A DNA stretch of 64,000 bases from Shewanella holmiensis (GTDB taxonomy: Bacteria; Pseudomonadota; Gammaproteobacteria; Enterobacterales; Shewanellaceae), in the NCBI RefSeq assembly GCF_025370255.1, contig NZ_JAMTCD010000018.1, positions 1-64,000 of the forward strand, written 5' to 3'. Each line of letters opens with the position of its first letter. The stretch's first letter is position 1. The translations under genes and the position numbers were made by a program. Positions 8,860 to 18,204 of the stretch are shown piece after piece. The notes below the pieces were generated by a model. The model ran no database searches, had not been told where the DNA came from, and was given only the letters and a program-made list of their open reading frames with translations.

Positions 8860-8891
8860 AAACCTGAACTCGAAATAACGAGTTCAGGTTT
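8860..8891. terminator. terminator after pstB
   Basis: A perfect 13-bp stem, AAACCTGAACTCG (8860-8872) with its inverse at 8879-8891, around a 6-base loop. It starts ten bases after the pstB stop and can also serve the leftward exporter operon ending at 8973. Confidence 0.8.
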
Positions 8892-8972
8892 GTTGTCCTA
8901 ACTTTGCTTAATAATTGCTACATCATAAGGCGCTAAAGTTGCACGGCCTATAATCAAACTAACAACGGCAAT

Positions 8973-10070
8973 TTAATCCAAATTCTTATTAAAGCGACTA
9001 GCGGCAATCATTAATCCGAACAAGGTAAAACCTGCTAACCATAACGTATCAGGCCATAAATCGATGAGATCCGCCTCTCGTAATACCACGCCGCGGATCA
9101 AGCGCATAAAGTGGGTGGCTGGTAAGGCTTCTGAAATCCACTGTGCCACCACAGGCATGCCTTCATAGGGAAACATAAAGCCCGATAACAAAATAGAAGG
9201 TAATAACACAAACACTGTCATTTGCATGGCTTGTAACTGGGTTTTGGCGACGGTTGATATCATTAACCCAAGGGTTAAACTGGCGGCAATAAATAACAAA
9301 GTACCCAATAAAATTTGTGCTAAAGAGCCATTTATTGGGACATCAAAGATGCCATGACCGAGGCCCAGAATAATCCCCACTTGCACCAGACCGACAAAAA
9401 TGTACGGCACAATTTTGGCTATCATTAACTCCATGGGATGGATCGGTGTCGTAATTAATAGCTCTAAATTCCCCCGCTCTCGCTCTCTCACAATGGCGGT
9501 ACTGGTAAATAAGATCATCGTCATAGTGAGAATAATCCCCAATAATCCCGGAACAATGTTGACCGCAGATCGTCGGGTGGGGTTGTAATACAACACCACT
9601 TCAAACGTTTTTACTGTCTGCGGACGGATATCAAAATCAAAGTCAGTTAACGGCATTGATTGCAAAGCCAAAATGGCTGAGCTGATCATGGTATCTGAAC
9701 CATCAACAATCCATTGACCTAAAACCCGCTGCTGCATTATCCGCTGGGTTAAATCATTAGGCAAAATCAGTGCCGCCCGCACGACACCTTGTTTAATGGC
9801 TAATTCCGCCTCTTGCACAGTGGCATAACGCTGCACCACGTCAACAACCTGCGTCACCTTCACCGACTCGATAATCACTCGTCCAGCAGTACTCTGGCTT
9901 TGATCAACGACAGCGATAGGAATTTGTCTGATATCGGTATTGATAGCGTAGCCAAATAATAACAGCTGGATTAATGGGATCATCACCACCATGCCAAAGG
10001 TGATCCTATCCCGAGATAACTGCCTAAACTCTTTGACAATAACCGCTTTCATGCGCAAAAAAGAAATCAT
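8973..10070 (-). CDS. ABC-2 type exporter permease (YbhR/YbhS/YhhJ-like)
   Basis: 365 residues from the ATG at 10070. That ATG overlaps the TGA of the ATPase gene (ATGA), so translation is coupled. Layout is N-terminal helix (about 20-42), a large periplasmic domain, then five helices. RERERGNLELLITTPI (about 208-223) is the conserved coupling segment of ABC-2 permeases. It forms the transmembrane half of an efflux system with the ATPase and adaptor upstream. Only one permease is present, whereas the E. coli ybh system has two. Substrate unknown; relatives export drugs or other hydrophobic compounds. Confidence 0.88.
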   Translation of the reverse strand: MISFLRMKAVIVKEFRQLSRDRITFGMVVMIPLIQLLLFGYAINTDIRQIPIAVVDQSQSTAGRVIIESVKVTQVVDVVQRYATVQEAELAIKQGVVRAALILPNDLTQRIMQQRVLGQWIVDGSDTMISSAILALQSMPLTDFDFDIRPQTVKTFEVVLYYNPTRRSAVNIVPGLLGIILTMTMILFTSTAIVRERERGNLELLITTPIHPMELMIAKIVPYIFVGLVQVGIILGLGHGIFDVPINGSLAQILLGTLLFIAASLTLGLMISTVAKTQLQAMQMTVFVLLPSILLSGFMFPYEGMPVVAQWISEALPATHFMRLIRGVVLREADLIDLWPDTLWLAGFTLFGLMIAASRFNKNLD

Positions 10071-10993
10071 TGGCGCCCCTTGCCTGTCACACACACAAAC
10101 ACATCTTCAAGGCTTGGTCGAGTAAGGTTTATTTCAGCCTTACTCAATTCCGTGAATGTAGTTTTTAACCACTGAATAGGATCGATAACATCTTGATAAA
10201 TCAATACCCGCAAACGAATCCCTTGCTGCGCTGCTGATCGCACTTGCTGACAGTCCATCAATTTAAGCTTTAACGCCCTTAGATTAGGCGCGTAAACCTC
10301 GATGACATTGACGCCCATTTCACGCATTAAGGTTTCTGGCTCTCCATCGGCACGGATTTGACCGCTTTCCATAATCGCTAATCGATGGCAGCGTTCAGCT
10401 TCATCCATGTAATGAGTTGTCACCAAAATGGTGGTGCCTTGCTCTGACAAGTCGAACAATTGCTCCCAAAAATCGCGCCTATTTTGTGGATCCACTGCCG
10501 ATGTTGGCTCATCTAAAAACAATAACTCAGGATTATGCATGGTGGCACATGCCAATGATAAACGCTGTTTTTGACCACCACTCATACCTGCAACCCGCTG
10601 CTGACGCAAAGCATCTAAGCCGTAGGTAATTAATTGCTGTTCAATCCGCTGGCGCAGAAAAGCGCTATTCATGCCAAATATTTGTCCAATAAACTGCATG
10701 TTTTCTTCAACAGATAAATCATCATAGAGCGAGAATTTTTGCGTCATATAACCAATTTTTAACCGCAGTTGCTCTGCTTGTTTCGGAACAGCTAACCCCA
10801 GCACTTCAACCTCACCTGCCGTCGGACTAAGCAAACCAGTTAACACCCTTATCATGGTGGACTTACCGCAACCATTGGGGCCTAAAAAACCATAAATACA
10901 GCCTTTTGGCACCCGCAGAGTGACGTTATCAATGGCACTAAAGTCGGCAAACTTTTTCACCACATTGGTTGCATCAATCACGTAATCACTCAT
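10067..10993 (-). CDS. ABC exporter ATP-binding protein
   Basis: 308 residues, one nucleotide-binding domain with Walker A GPNGCGKST (about 38-46), signature SGGQKQRLSLA and Walker B LLFLDEPTSAVDP, plus the C-terminal extension seen in DrrA/CcmA-type exporter ATPases. It starts two bases after the adaptor stop and overlaps the permease start, so it is the middle gene of a three-gene operon. Role: energising the permease encoded next. Confidence 0.9.
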   Translation of the reverse strand: MSDYVIDATNVVKKFADFSAIDNVTLRVPKGCIYGFLGPNGCGKSTMIRVLTGLLSPTAGEVEVLGLAVPKQAEQLRLKIGYMTQKFSLYDDLSVEENMQFIGQIFGMNSAFLRQRIEQQLITYGLDALRQQRVAGMSGGQKQRLSLACATMHNPELLFLDEPTSAVDPQNRRDFWEQLFDLSEQGTTILVTTHYMDEAERCHRLAIMESGQIRADGEPETLMREMGVNVIEVYAPNLRALKLKLMDCQQVRSAAQQGIRLRVLIYQDVIDPIQWLKTTFTELSKAEINLTRPSLEDVFVCVTGKGRQ

Positions 10994-10995
10994 GA

Positions 10996-11970
10996 TTAAT
11001 CTCCGCTAACGGCAAATGTACTTAAATCAACTTGCGCTGGCACACCTGATGGAAGCTGAGCAGCGGCCTCTTCTAAGTCAACTTCAGCAAGGTACATTAA
11101 TCTAGCTCGCTCGTTTTCGGTTAACGCGTAGTAAGGTGTAAAAGAAGCTTCATGGGAAACCCAGCGCACTCGACCCGTTAAGCTATTTTCAACCCCATCA
11201 ACATGAACGGTTACCTGTTTGCCTGGGGTAAATTGAGTTCGATAAGGTGCAGGTACGTATACTCGTGCGTAAGGCACTCGGTTTGCTAGCATGACAGCAA
11301 CCACGCTATTAGTAGATACTCGTTCACCTAGGTTATAAGGCAAGTTATCTAAAATACCATCACGCGTGGCAACAATAGTCAGCTCTGCCAGCTTTTGGGT
11401 TTGCAATGCCACTTCAGCACGATTGGCATCTAACTCAGCTTTCGCTTGCTCAATATCTTCAACTCTAGAGCCTGCCGTGAGCTTACTAAACTCTTCTTTC
11501 GCTGAGTTTAAAGCGGCTTGAGCTTTGTCTCGACTGGCTAAGGCAGAGTCTAAATCGGATTGGCTGACTAACTTGCGGGCGACGAGTTCAACCTGACGGC
11601 GATAGCTTTTTTGTGTCTCAACAAATAGCGCTTCAGCTTGAGCTACATTGGCTTGCGCTGCAGCGATATCTTCTGGGCGCTCACCATTGGTCAGCTTAAG
11701 TAAATACGCCATGGCTTTGGCCTCATTAGCTTTCGCTCGGGCGAGTATTGCTTGTTGATTTTGGGTGTCGAGGCGCACTAACACTTGCCCCGCAGTAACT
11801 AGGCTGCCTTCAACAACGGGAAGTTCGCGGATAATTTCATTGGCGGTGGCGGTAAAGGTGACCCTATCACGCTCTAAGGTACCAATTGCTTGATGGGGAG
11901 TTGACGGAGAGCACGCTGATACGAATACAGCTAATATTATAACCATTACACCTAACACTCTGTATTTCAT
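10996..11970 (-). CDS. HlyD-family lipoprotein adaptor of the ABC exporter
   Basis: 324 residues. An N-terminal signal ends in the lipobox VSAC (Cys at about residue 20), so it should be a lipoprotein on the inner membrane. Two biotinyl-lipoyl half-motifs flank a long alpha-helical hairpin rich in Ala, Gln and Lys (about 75-190), as in membrane-fusion proteins, followed by a beta-barrel domain. It would link the inner-membrane ABC pump to an outer-membrane TolC-like channel. No tolC homologue is in the window, so an unlinked one is presumed. Confidence 0.88.
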   Translation of the reverse strand: MKYRVLGVMVIILAVFVSACSPSTPHQAIGTLERDRVTFTATANEIIRELPVVEGSLVTAGQVLVRLDTQNQQAILARAKANEAKAMAYLLKLTNGERPEDIAAAQANVAQAEALFVETQKSYRRQVELVARKLVSQSDLDSALASRDKAQAALNSAKEEFSKLTAGSRVEDIEQAKAELDANRAEVALQTQKLAELTIVATRDGILDNLPYNLGERVSTNSVVAVMLANRVPYARVYVPAPYRTQFTPGKQVTVHVDGVENSLTGRVRWVSHEASFTPYYALTENERARLMYLAEVDLEEAAAQLPSGVPAQVDLSTFAVSGD

Positions 11971-12148
11971 TACTTTCCCCTGTATCTAACTGAATATCCA
12001 TTTACTACAACACCACTTAGCTCAAGTTAAGGGTATATCATTTATGCTGATTTACTGTGGTCTTTATGAAAATGTTTATAAAAAATAGCAACTAAAACCT
12101 TTTTATTAGCGTATCAATAATATCTGATAACCAATCAAAGTGATTTGT

Positions 12149-12331
12149 ATGTTTTCATTTTTTAATAAAGATCCAATCAAAAAATTAAATAAACAATATG
12201 AAGCAAAACTTGAACAAGCCATGCACGCCCAGCGCAAGGGGGATATTAGAAGCTATTCGATGCTCACCGCTGAAGCAGAGAAAATTAACGATGAAATTAT
12301 TGCCATAGAACAAAAGCAACAAGCTAATTGA
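12149..12331 (+). CDS. DUF6435 family small protein
   Basis: 60 residues from the ATG at 12149 (a GTG three codons earlier is also open; CAAAGTG there looks like the ribosome site). The sequence MFSFFNKDPIKKLNKQYEAK followed by an Ala/Lys/Glu-rich helix matches my memory of the DUF6435/Lacal_2735-like group. It is highly charged and probably a helical hairpin. Function is unknown. The gene diverges from the exporter operon. Confidence 0.75.
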   Translation: MFSFFNKDPIKKLNKQYEAKLEQAMHAQRKGDIRSYSMLTAEAEKINDEIIAIEQKQQAN

Positions 12332-12631
12332 GCAAAACTCAGGTTAATTAACGCTGTCGGCAGTTAAGTTGTCATTGGGACAAAAGAACCAATTGGGGTA
12401 ATCGCAAAAACCTAGATAGAAGCAGCGCTTACACTCAAACGCGAACCTTGCACGGTTCACAAGGCCTACTTGTCCACCAGCAGCAGTCTGCGGAAATATT
12501 CTTGCATGAAACAAAAGCAAAGCGCTTTTTGATATGGATTGAACAACCCGCACGCAGGTTAAATAGGATTACTCTGCAGGCCTTTTTGCTTTACCATTTG
12601 ATAAAGTATCCCAACATAACATGAGCGCATT
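12332..12631. other. 300-base region without a convincing gene
   Basis: The only sizeable frame is a leftward one at 12344-12553 (69 codons) with five cysteines (ECKRC, a later FC and FCPN). It has no clear ribosome site and no family I can recognise. Stops interrupt the other frames. It may be a decayed gene. Confidence 0.35.
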
Positions 12632-12883
12632 TTGGCAAAACCCAATCCCAAAGGCCCAACTCGCACCGTCGATATTTTTTGCGCGAAATGCAAAGCCCAG
12701 TTGTTCAAATATCGCAAGGGCGGTAAAGGCGCGTTAGTAAAATGCTTTAAGGAACGAATTGTTGATGACTTAACCACCACGCCTTGTGTGTGTCCGCAGT
12801 GTGAAACAACCTTTGCTAGAGAAACCTTAATACGCGGCACCCCTGCTTATAAAATGATTGGCGGTAAAGTGACGATGAAATAA
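12632..12883 (+). CDS. small zinc-ribbon protein of unknown function
   Basis: 83 residues starting at a TTG. Two CxxC pairs, CAKC at about 17-20 and CPQC at about 54-57, are arranged as a zinc ribbon. Basic segments lie between them (KYRKGGKGALVKC) and the tail RGTPAYKMIGGKV is conserved-looking. I recognise it as a conserved hypothetical type seen in Shewanella and relatives, with no established function. The start is uncertain because the nearest ATG (12621) is out of frame and the Shine-Dalgarno is weak. Confidence 0.7.
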   Translation: MAKPNPKGPTRTVDIFCAKCKAQLFKYRKGGKGALVKCFKERIVDDLTTTPCVCPQCETTFARETLIRGTPAYKMIGGKVTMK

Positions 12884-12892
12884 GTCTGCAAT

Positions 12893-13483
12893 TTATACTT
12901 GTTTCGCGCCCCGATAATAAGCAACATCAGCCAAAGCGAGCATAGGCAAATCTTCTTTGGTATCGCCATAAGCATAAACAGTGTCAAATCAAGTCAATAT
13001 TAGCTTGCGAGTGATTGCTGAAACTTTGTCTGCACCACAATCTCCATATAAGTAACGCCCCGTAAAATGCTTGGCATTTGTTTCTAACTCGCTACAAATC
13101 AATTTAATACCCTGATCACTGCACCAAATGGATAAATAAGGATCAATAGAAGCAGAGACCACATACACATGATGCCCTTGTGTTTGATGCCATTTAATAC
13201 GCGAAATAATTTGTGACTGCAAAATATGTGGAATAACCTCTGTAACATAGCGCTGCGCAAAGGCTTGTACCTGCTGAACATCACGCCGATAAAACGCCAC
13301 TGCACTGATTAACGTGCGCATTTTACAAGCCGGTAACCAGCCCAACTGATAAAGTAAAATGGCCGGAGAAAGTAGCAGTCCACCAATAAAGCGACGAGGT
13401 TTAGGGGTACAAAAAAGTATAAATTTGGTGTAGCTGTCTTCAGTCGTAATAGTGCCGTCAAAGTCAAATAAGGCTAAGTTCAT
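12893..13483 (-). pseudogene. HAD-IB phosphatase interrupted by an in-frame TGA
   Basis: Reading from the ATG at 13483, motif I DFDGT (about residues 7-11) and the SAS motif II (VVSAS) are intact. The frame then meets a TGA at 12989-12991 (codon 165). After the stop the same frame continues without a shift through FDTVYAYGDTKEDLPML to a TAA at 12893, giving 196 codons, the normal size for HAD subfamily IB (SerB-like) phosphatases. GDTKEDLPML is motif IV, whose acidic residues hold the catalytic Mg2+, so the truncated 164-residue product should be inactive. It is the last gene of the arsenic operon, 13 bases beyond arsJ. A sequencing error cannot be excluded. Confidence 0.82.
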
Positions 13484-13496
13484 CACTTTTATCTTT

Positions 13497-14723
13497 TCAG
13501 TTATTGGATGACGTTATCGGTAGCTTAATCGATAACATAGCCGCAATAGCCACAAACAATGCAGATATCCATAAACAAGCTTCCAGCCCATACAGTTGAA
13601 ACACAATACCCGATAACACAGTGCCAATTAATCGCCCCATGGCGTTAGCCATATAATAAAAACCCACATCAAGAGACACCCCATCTGCATCGGCATAACT
13701 GACAATTAAATAACTGTGTAGTGAAGAGTTAACCGCAAATACAGCCCCAAAAATCAATAAACCTATCACTACAGATGCTTGTAGATAAAAATCAAAATGT
13801 AAGGCGAATGCAATTGCGACAGGGATAATGGTTAAGTAGCTAGCCCATATAAAAGCCGAGCGACCTGTCGGGACTCGCCCCTGTTTTTTACCTGTTATAT
13901 AAGGTGCAAGTGATTGCACTATGCCATAGCCAATCACCCAGCTCGCCATAAAGCCGCCAACCCACCAATGGTCCCAGTTAAAGGTTACAGCTAAAAAAAC
14001 CGGTAAAGCCACCACGAACCACACATCACGCGCCCCAAACAAAAACAATCGCGCGGCAGACAAAATATTAATCGCCCGACTTTTAGAAAACACCTCTTTA
14101 AACTTAGGCTTATTTTTAGCCTTGCCAAGATCTTGTTTCAATGCAATCAAACTGAATAACCACACTACTGCTAATAGTGATGCCATTAAGATAATGGCAC
14201 CTCTAAATTCAAGCAGCGTGAGTAGTGCCCCGCCCAAAAAGAAACCGACACCTTTTAGGGCATTTTTAGAGCCCGTTAATACCGCTACCCACTGGTATAA
14301 CTTACCTTCAGCACCCGCTGGCACTAGCAACTTAATGGCACTTTTAGCACTCATCTTATTCAAATCTTTGGCAATACCAGACAATGCTTGCGCCGCCATA
14401 ACATAGGCCACACTTAACATATCTGCAGGTACGGCTAACATGCCCAGCGCGACTATTTGCAACCCAAGGCCAATGTTCATGGTTTTATTTAACCCTAAAC
14501 GCGCCCCAAGCCAGCCACCGATGAGGTTGGTTACCACCCCAAAGATTTCATAAAACAAAAACAACATCGCAATATTTATTGGGCTATAACCTAAATGATG
14601 GAAATACAACACCACCAACATGCGCAGCGCACCATCAGTTAAGGTAAATGCCCAATAATTACCCGTTATCACTAGATATTGCTTAATCTGTGGTGAAAAC
14701 GTGCTGAGTGATAAAAGTCCCAT
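13497..14723 (-). CDS. arsJ: organoarsenical efflux MFS transporter ArsJ
   Basis: 408 residues, about 12 membrane helices of the major facilitator superfamily. The N-terminal stretch QYLVITGNYWAFTLTDGALRM and the following GYSPINIAMLFLFYE are what I recall as the ArsJ signature. ArsJ exports 1-arseno-3-phosphoglycerate, the unstable product made by GAPDH from arsenate, which decomposes outside the cell. The gene lies directly behind its partner GAPDH (18 bases), the usual pairing. ATG 14723 is preferred over an adjoining TTG. Confidence 0.92.
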   Translation of the reverse strand: MGLLSLSTFSPQIKQYLVITGNYWAFTLTDGALRMLVVLYFHHLGYSPINIAMLFLFYEIFGVVTNLIGGWLGARLGLNKTMNIGLGLQIVALGMLAVPADMLSVAYVMAAQALSGIAKDLNKMSAKSAIKLLVPAGAEGKLYQWVAVLTGSKNALKGVGFFLGGALLTLLEFRGAIILMASLLAVVWLFSLIALKQDLGKAKNKPKFKEVFSKSRAINILSAARLFLFGARDVWFVVALPVFLAVTFNWDHWWVGGFMASWVIGYGIVQSLAPYITGKKQGRVPTGRSAFIWASYLTIIPVAIAFALHFDFYLQASVVIGLLIFGAVFAVNSSLHSYLIVSYADADGVSLDVGFYYMANAMGRLIGTVLSGIVFQLYGLEACLWISALFVAIAAMLSIKLPITSSNN

Positions 14724-14740
14724 CAATGTTCAGCCTTTAG

Positions 14741-15763
14741 CTATTTTTTATCCGCCAAACCAACCATACGCGCTAACTCTGCTGTGCGATTAGCATAGCC
14801 CCACTCATTGTCATACCACACATATAGCTTCACTTGGGTGTCATTGACCACCATAGTGGATAAGGCATCAATAATGCTTGAGCGCGGATCAGTTTTATAA
14901 TCAATCGACACTAATGGCCGAGTTTCATAACCCAATATGTCTTTAAGTTCATTTTCAGCCGCATATTTTAATAACTGATTAACCTCTGCCACATCTGTTT
15001 TACGCTCAACTTCAAATACGCAATCGGTTAAAGAGGCATTGGTTAAGGGCACACGAATCGCGTGACCATTTAGCTTGCCTTTTAATTCAGGAAAAATATG
15101 GGTAATTGCCGTTGCTGAACCTGTGGTGGTAGGAATTAAGCTAGTGCCACAGGCACGGGCGCGACGTAAATCTTGATGGGGTGCATCGATAATGGTTTGC
15201 GTATTGGTAATGTCATGAATAGTGGTCATAGAGCCATGCTTAATGCCAATTTTTTCATGGATAACTTTGACCACAGGCGCTAAACAGTTAGTGGTGCAAG
15301 AGGCTGCGGTGACGATAGGGTGGATATCTTTATTGTATAAAGCTTCATTTACCCCCATCACAATATTAAGCACGCCATCTTCTTTAACGGGTGCTGTAAC
15401 CACCACACGTTTTACGCCTTGCTCTAAATAAGCTTGCAACAGTGCTTTGGTTTTAATTTTACCCGATGCTTCTATGACCACATCGCATTTTGACCAATCA
15501 GTATCTTCAGTCGCGATATTCTGGGTACAGGGAATCGTTTTGCCGTTAACAACCATGGCTTGATCGCCATTGACTTCAGTATGGCTTGCTTCATGGTGCC
15601 AACGGCCATGCACTGAGTCAAATGTCATTAAATGAGCCAGAGTTGCTGCATCACCTGCCGGATCATTGATATGCACAATTTCAATGTCATCCCAGTCAAA
15701 TGCGGCGCGCATTGATAAACGTCCCATACGGCCAAAGCCATTAATACCGATTTTAATCGTCAC
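14741..15763 (-). CDS. ArsJ-associated glyceraldehyde-3-phosphate dehydrogenase
   Basis: 340 residues. NAD-binding [10 protein letters not shown] at 5-14, catalytic Cys in AASCTTNC (about 153-158), and the C-terminal [10 protein letters not shown] are standard GAPDH. In this setting it would use arsenate instead of phosphate to make 1-arseno-3-phosphoglycerate for export by ArsJ. It starts at GTG 15763, with a GAGGA ribosome site seven bases upstream. It is a dedicated arsenic-operon paralogue, not the glycolytic housekeeping gene, judged from its neighbours. Confidence 0.92.
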   Translation of the reverse strand: MTIKIGINGFGRMGRLSMRAAFDWDDIEIVHINDPAGDAATLAHLMTFDSVHGRWHHEASHTEVNGDQAMVVNGKTIPCTQNIATEDTDWSKCDVVIEASGKIKTKALLQAYLEQGVKRVVVTAPVKEDGVLNIVMGVNEALYNKDIHPIVTAASCTTNCLAPVVKVIHEKIGIKHGSMTTIHDITNTQTIIDAPHQDLRRARACGTSLIPTTTGSATAITHIFPELKGKLNGHAIRVPLTNASLTDCVFEVERKTDVAEVNQLLKYAAENELKDILGYETRPLVSIDYKTDPRSSIIDALSTMVVNDTQVKLYVWYDNEWGYANRTAELARMVGLADKK

Positions 15764-15777
15764 CTTGTAATCCTCGT

Positions 15778-16274
15778 TTATCGTTGAGTATTGAAATAAT
15801 TTAATTGCACTGGATGTTTCAGCGCATTCGGTCTGATTTGTTGTACCTGCTGAATCACCTTTTCAGCTGGCCAGCCATAGGCTAGTAATCTCAAGCCTAT
15901 CACCAAGCCAGTTCTGCCTGAGCCGCCACGACAATGCACCGCAATAGTGCCTTGCTGTGCCAGCGCTGCTAAAATAGTCACCTTATGCAATTGCCATTGG
16001 GATTCAAACTCTCCATTAGGCGCTGCATCATCAAGAATAGGTAATTGTAGCCACTGGATATCTTGCTCGGCACACGCCTTTGCCAAATCGCTAGCATTAT
16101 TATCGGCCATTTCTTCATCAAACATCAGCGTGAGTAACATATCCGTTCCCGCCTGTTTGAGTGTGGCGACAGACTCGGTTAAGTTAGCGTTTTTTGTACC
16201 TGGGCAAGGGTAAAAATCAGCCTTGCGCCATTATCTAAGGTTAAGGTGTCAAAAGGATGTGATTGCATCGTCAT
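15778..16274 (-). pseudogene. tyrosine-phosphatase-like protein with a 1-base frameshift
   Basis: The intact downstream part (from the internal ATG at 16140) carries the Cys-X5-Arg loop HCRGGSGRTG, the active site of protein tyrosine / dual-specificity (CDKN3-like) phosphatases. Upstream of 16140 the same frame reads NLTESVATLKQAGTD back to about 16205. The true start, ATG 16274 (MTMQSHPFDTLTLDNG), is in another frame that ends at TAA. One missing C in the CCC run near 16210-16212 would join both halves into PCPGTKNANLTES and restore about 165 residues. It sits between acr3 and GAPDH in the arsenic operon. The lesion may be a real mutation or an assembly error. Confidence 0.8.
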
Positions 16275-16310
16275 AGCGTGTATTACCATTAATGTGAAAT
16301 GAATACGGTG

Positions 16311-17333
16311 TTATTGCGTGGGCATGCTGTTGGCTTTACGGTTTAAAAATGCCACCAAAGACAGCATAACTGGCACTTCCACCAGCACGCCAACAACCGT
16401 TGCCAATGCCGCACCAGAATGTAAGCCAAATAATGAAATAGCCACAGCAACCGCTAGCTCAAAAAAGTTAGAGGTACCAATTAAACAGGCTGGGGCGGCA
16501 ATATTGTGCGGTAGTTTTAACCGTTTGGCTGCGATATACGCCAGGTAGAAAATGCCATAGGTTTGCAGTAATAACGGAATGGCGATAAGCACTATAATTT
16601 GCGGGTCCGACACTATGGTATTGGCTTGAAAACCAAACAGTAACACCACAGTGGCTAATAAACCGATCACCGACCAGGGCTTTAACTTAGCTAAAAACTG
16701 ATTAATGCCCTGCTCACCTCGGCGCTTATTGAGCCACTGCCTTGTTAGTACACCGGCGATTAAGGGCAACAACACATACAAAAGCACCGAAACCAGCAAG
16801 GTTTGCCAAGGTACTTGAATATCACTCACACCCAACAAAAAAGCTGAGATAGGCGCAAAAGCAAATATCATAATCACATCATTCACAGACACTTGCACTA
16901 AGGTGTAATTAGGGTCGCCTTTAGTCAGTTGTGACCAAACAAATACCATCGCTGTACAGGGCGCTACACCAAGTAAAATCATCCCTGCGATGTATTCTTG
17001 CGCCGATGAAGGGTCAACCCATTCGGCAAATAAAACGTTGAAAAACAACCACCCCAGCGCGGCCATAGTAAATGGTTTAATTAACCAATTGATCACTATT
17101 GTCAGTAATAGCCCCTGAGAGTTTTTACCGATATCTTTAACGGCTGAAAAATCGATTTGCAGCATCATGGGGTAAATCATCACCCATATAAACACCGCCA
17201 CCAGAATATTCACGTGGGCGACTTCAAGATTGGCTATTGCTTGAAACGCTTCAGGTTGTAATAAACCCAAGCCCACACCTATCATGATGCACAAGCTAAC
17301 CCACACCGAAAGATACCGCTCAAAAATACCCAT
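16311..17333 (-). CDS. acr3: ACR3 family arsenite efflux permease
   Basis: 340 residues with ten predicted membrane helices. The loop [16 protein letters not shown] (about 121-136) contains the Cys conserved in ACR3 transporters and thought to be needed for arsenite transport, and [13 protein letters not shown] near the C-terminus is the second conserved motif. It removes As(III) formed by the ArsC domain encoded upstream. It lies 46 bases after the arsC-arsR fusion gene in the same direction. Confidence 0.93.
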   Translation of the reverse strand: MGIFERYLSVWVSLCIMIGVGLGLLQPEAFQAIANLEVAHVNILVAVFIWVMIYPMMLQIDFSAVKDIGKNSQGLLLTIVINWLIKPFTMAALGWLFFNVLFAEWVDPSSAQEYIAGMILLGVAPCTAMVFVWSQLTKGDPNYTLVQVSVNDVIMIFAFAPISAFLLGVSDIQVPWQTLLVSVLLYVLLPLIAGVLTRQWLNKRRGEQGINQFLAKLKPWSVIGLLATVVLLFGFQANTIVSDPQIIVLIAIPLLLQTYGIFYLAYIAAKRLKLPHNIAAPACLIGTSNFFELAVAVAISLFGLHSGAALATVVGVLVEVPVMLSLVAFLNRKANSMPTQ

Positions 17334-17379
17334 ACTCTAAACCATCTTTAATTATCCCTACCACTTATACGGCAAGGGA

Positions 17380-18180
17380 TTACTGACAAAAACTCGCTTT
17401 ATTCGGTCGACCTTGCATATCGGCTAGCCGAGTTAACGGGATATCAATCAGGGGAATATTGTTCTCAGTGGTTTGAGCTAATACCGACTTTGCCCACAAA
17501 GGCAATTCGGGATGAATTCGATAAAATACCCACTGTCCCTGTTTTCTGTCGCTAATGATGTTGGCCTTCTTTAACACAGCTAAATTACGCGAAACCTTAG
17601 GTTGGCTGTCTTCTGCCAATGCTTGCATCAACTCGCACACGCAAAGTTCGCCGTGGTAATGGGTCAGCATTAAGGTTTTTAAGCGGATATCATCGGTTAA
17701 GCATTTAAAAAATAATGTAGGGTCGATATTAAAAGCAGAAGCGGGTTCATCACTCAATGCCTTACCAGCGGTATTTTCAAGCAGTAAAAACATCGATAAA
17801 CGGTTATTGATTTCATTCAAGGTCGCCGCAAAAGGGTTGCAACCTAAACGTGACTTAGGATCTGGGAAATCCCAAGCAAATTGCTTCGCGGCACCAGGGT
17901 AACTTCGGCATTCAAGGCTGGCTTTGTCGCAAAGGGTTATCACGTAATCAAACGTTTGGCCCTGATAATCATCAATATGATTCGAAACTAACTCACTGGT
18001 ATCAATACCAAAACGATTTAACGCCTCAACCGTGCGACTATCTACTACTTCCGGATGCGTACCTGCACTAAAAACCTCAAAGCGATCACCCGCACGATGC
18101 GTTAACAACACTTCAGCCATTTGTGATCTAGCTGAATTACCTGTACACAAAAACAATACTCGAGGTTTTGTCATATTCAT
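17380..18180 (-). CDS. ArsC-ArsR fusion: arsenate reductase plus arsenic repressor
   Basis: 266 residues. The N-terminal domain (about 1-140) is a low-molecular-weight-phosphatase-type arsenate reductase: P-loop C12-TGNSA-R18 and resolving cysteines C84 and C91, spaced as in thioredoxin-coupled ArsC. The C-terminal half (about 150-240) is an ArsR winged helix with metal ligands C180 and C182 in ELCVCEL and the recognition helix QPKVSRNLAVLKKA. One polypeptide would thus both reduce arsenate and sense the resulting arsenite. It is the promoter-proximal gene and probably autorepresses the operon. A further Cys (SFCQ) ends the protein. Confidence 0.92.
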   Translation of the reverse strand: MNMTKPRVLFLCTGNSARSQMAEVLLTHRAGDRFEVFSAGTHPEVVDSRTVEALNRFGIDTSELVSNHIDDYQGQTFDYVITLCDKASLECRSYPGAAKQFAWDFPDPKSRLGCNPFAATLNEINNRLSMFLLLENTAGKALSDEPASAFNIDPTLFFKCLTDDIRLKTLMLTHYHGELCVCELMQALAEDSQPKVSRNLAVLKKANIISDRKQGQWVFYRIHPELPLWAKSVLAQTTENNIPLIDIPLTRLADMQGRPNKASFCQ

Positions 18181-18204
18181 ATTTCATTTAAGTCACACCA
18201 AAAC

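Noticed and set aside
8898..8972. Frame after the ABC permease stop reading GRATLAPYDVAIIKQS
   Set aside because: It resembles the C-terminal end of some enzyme, but 24 codons without a start are too little to call a gene remnant.
12344..12553. Leftward 69-codon cysteine-containing frame
   Set aside because: No ribosome site and no recognisable family; kept only as a comment on the intergenic region.
12989..12991. TGA of the HAD gene read as selenocysteine
   Set aside because: No SECIS-like hairpin follows directly and HAD-IB enzymes have no catalytic Cys at this position.
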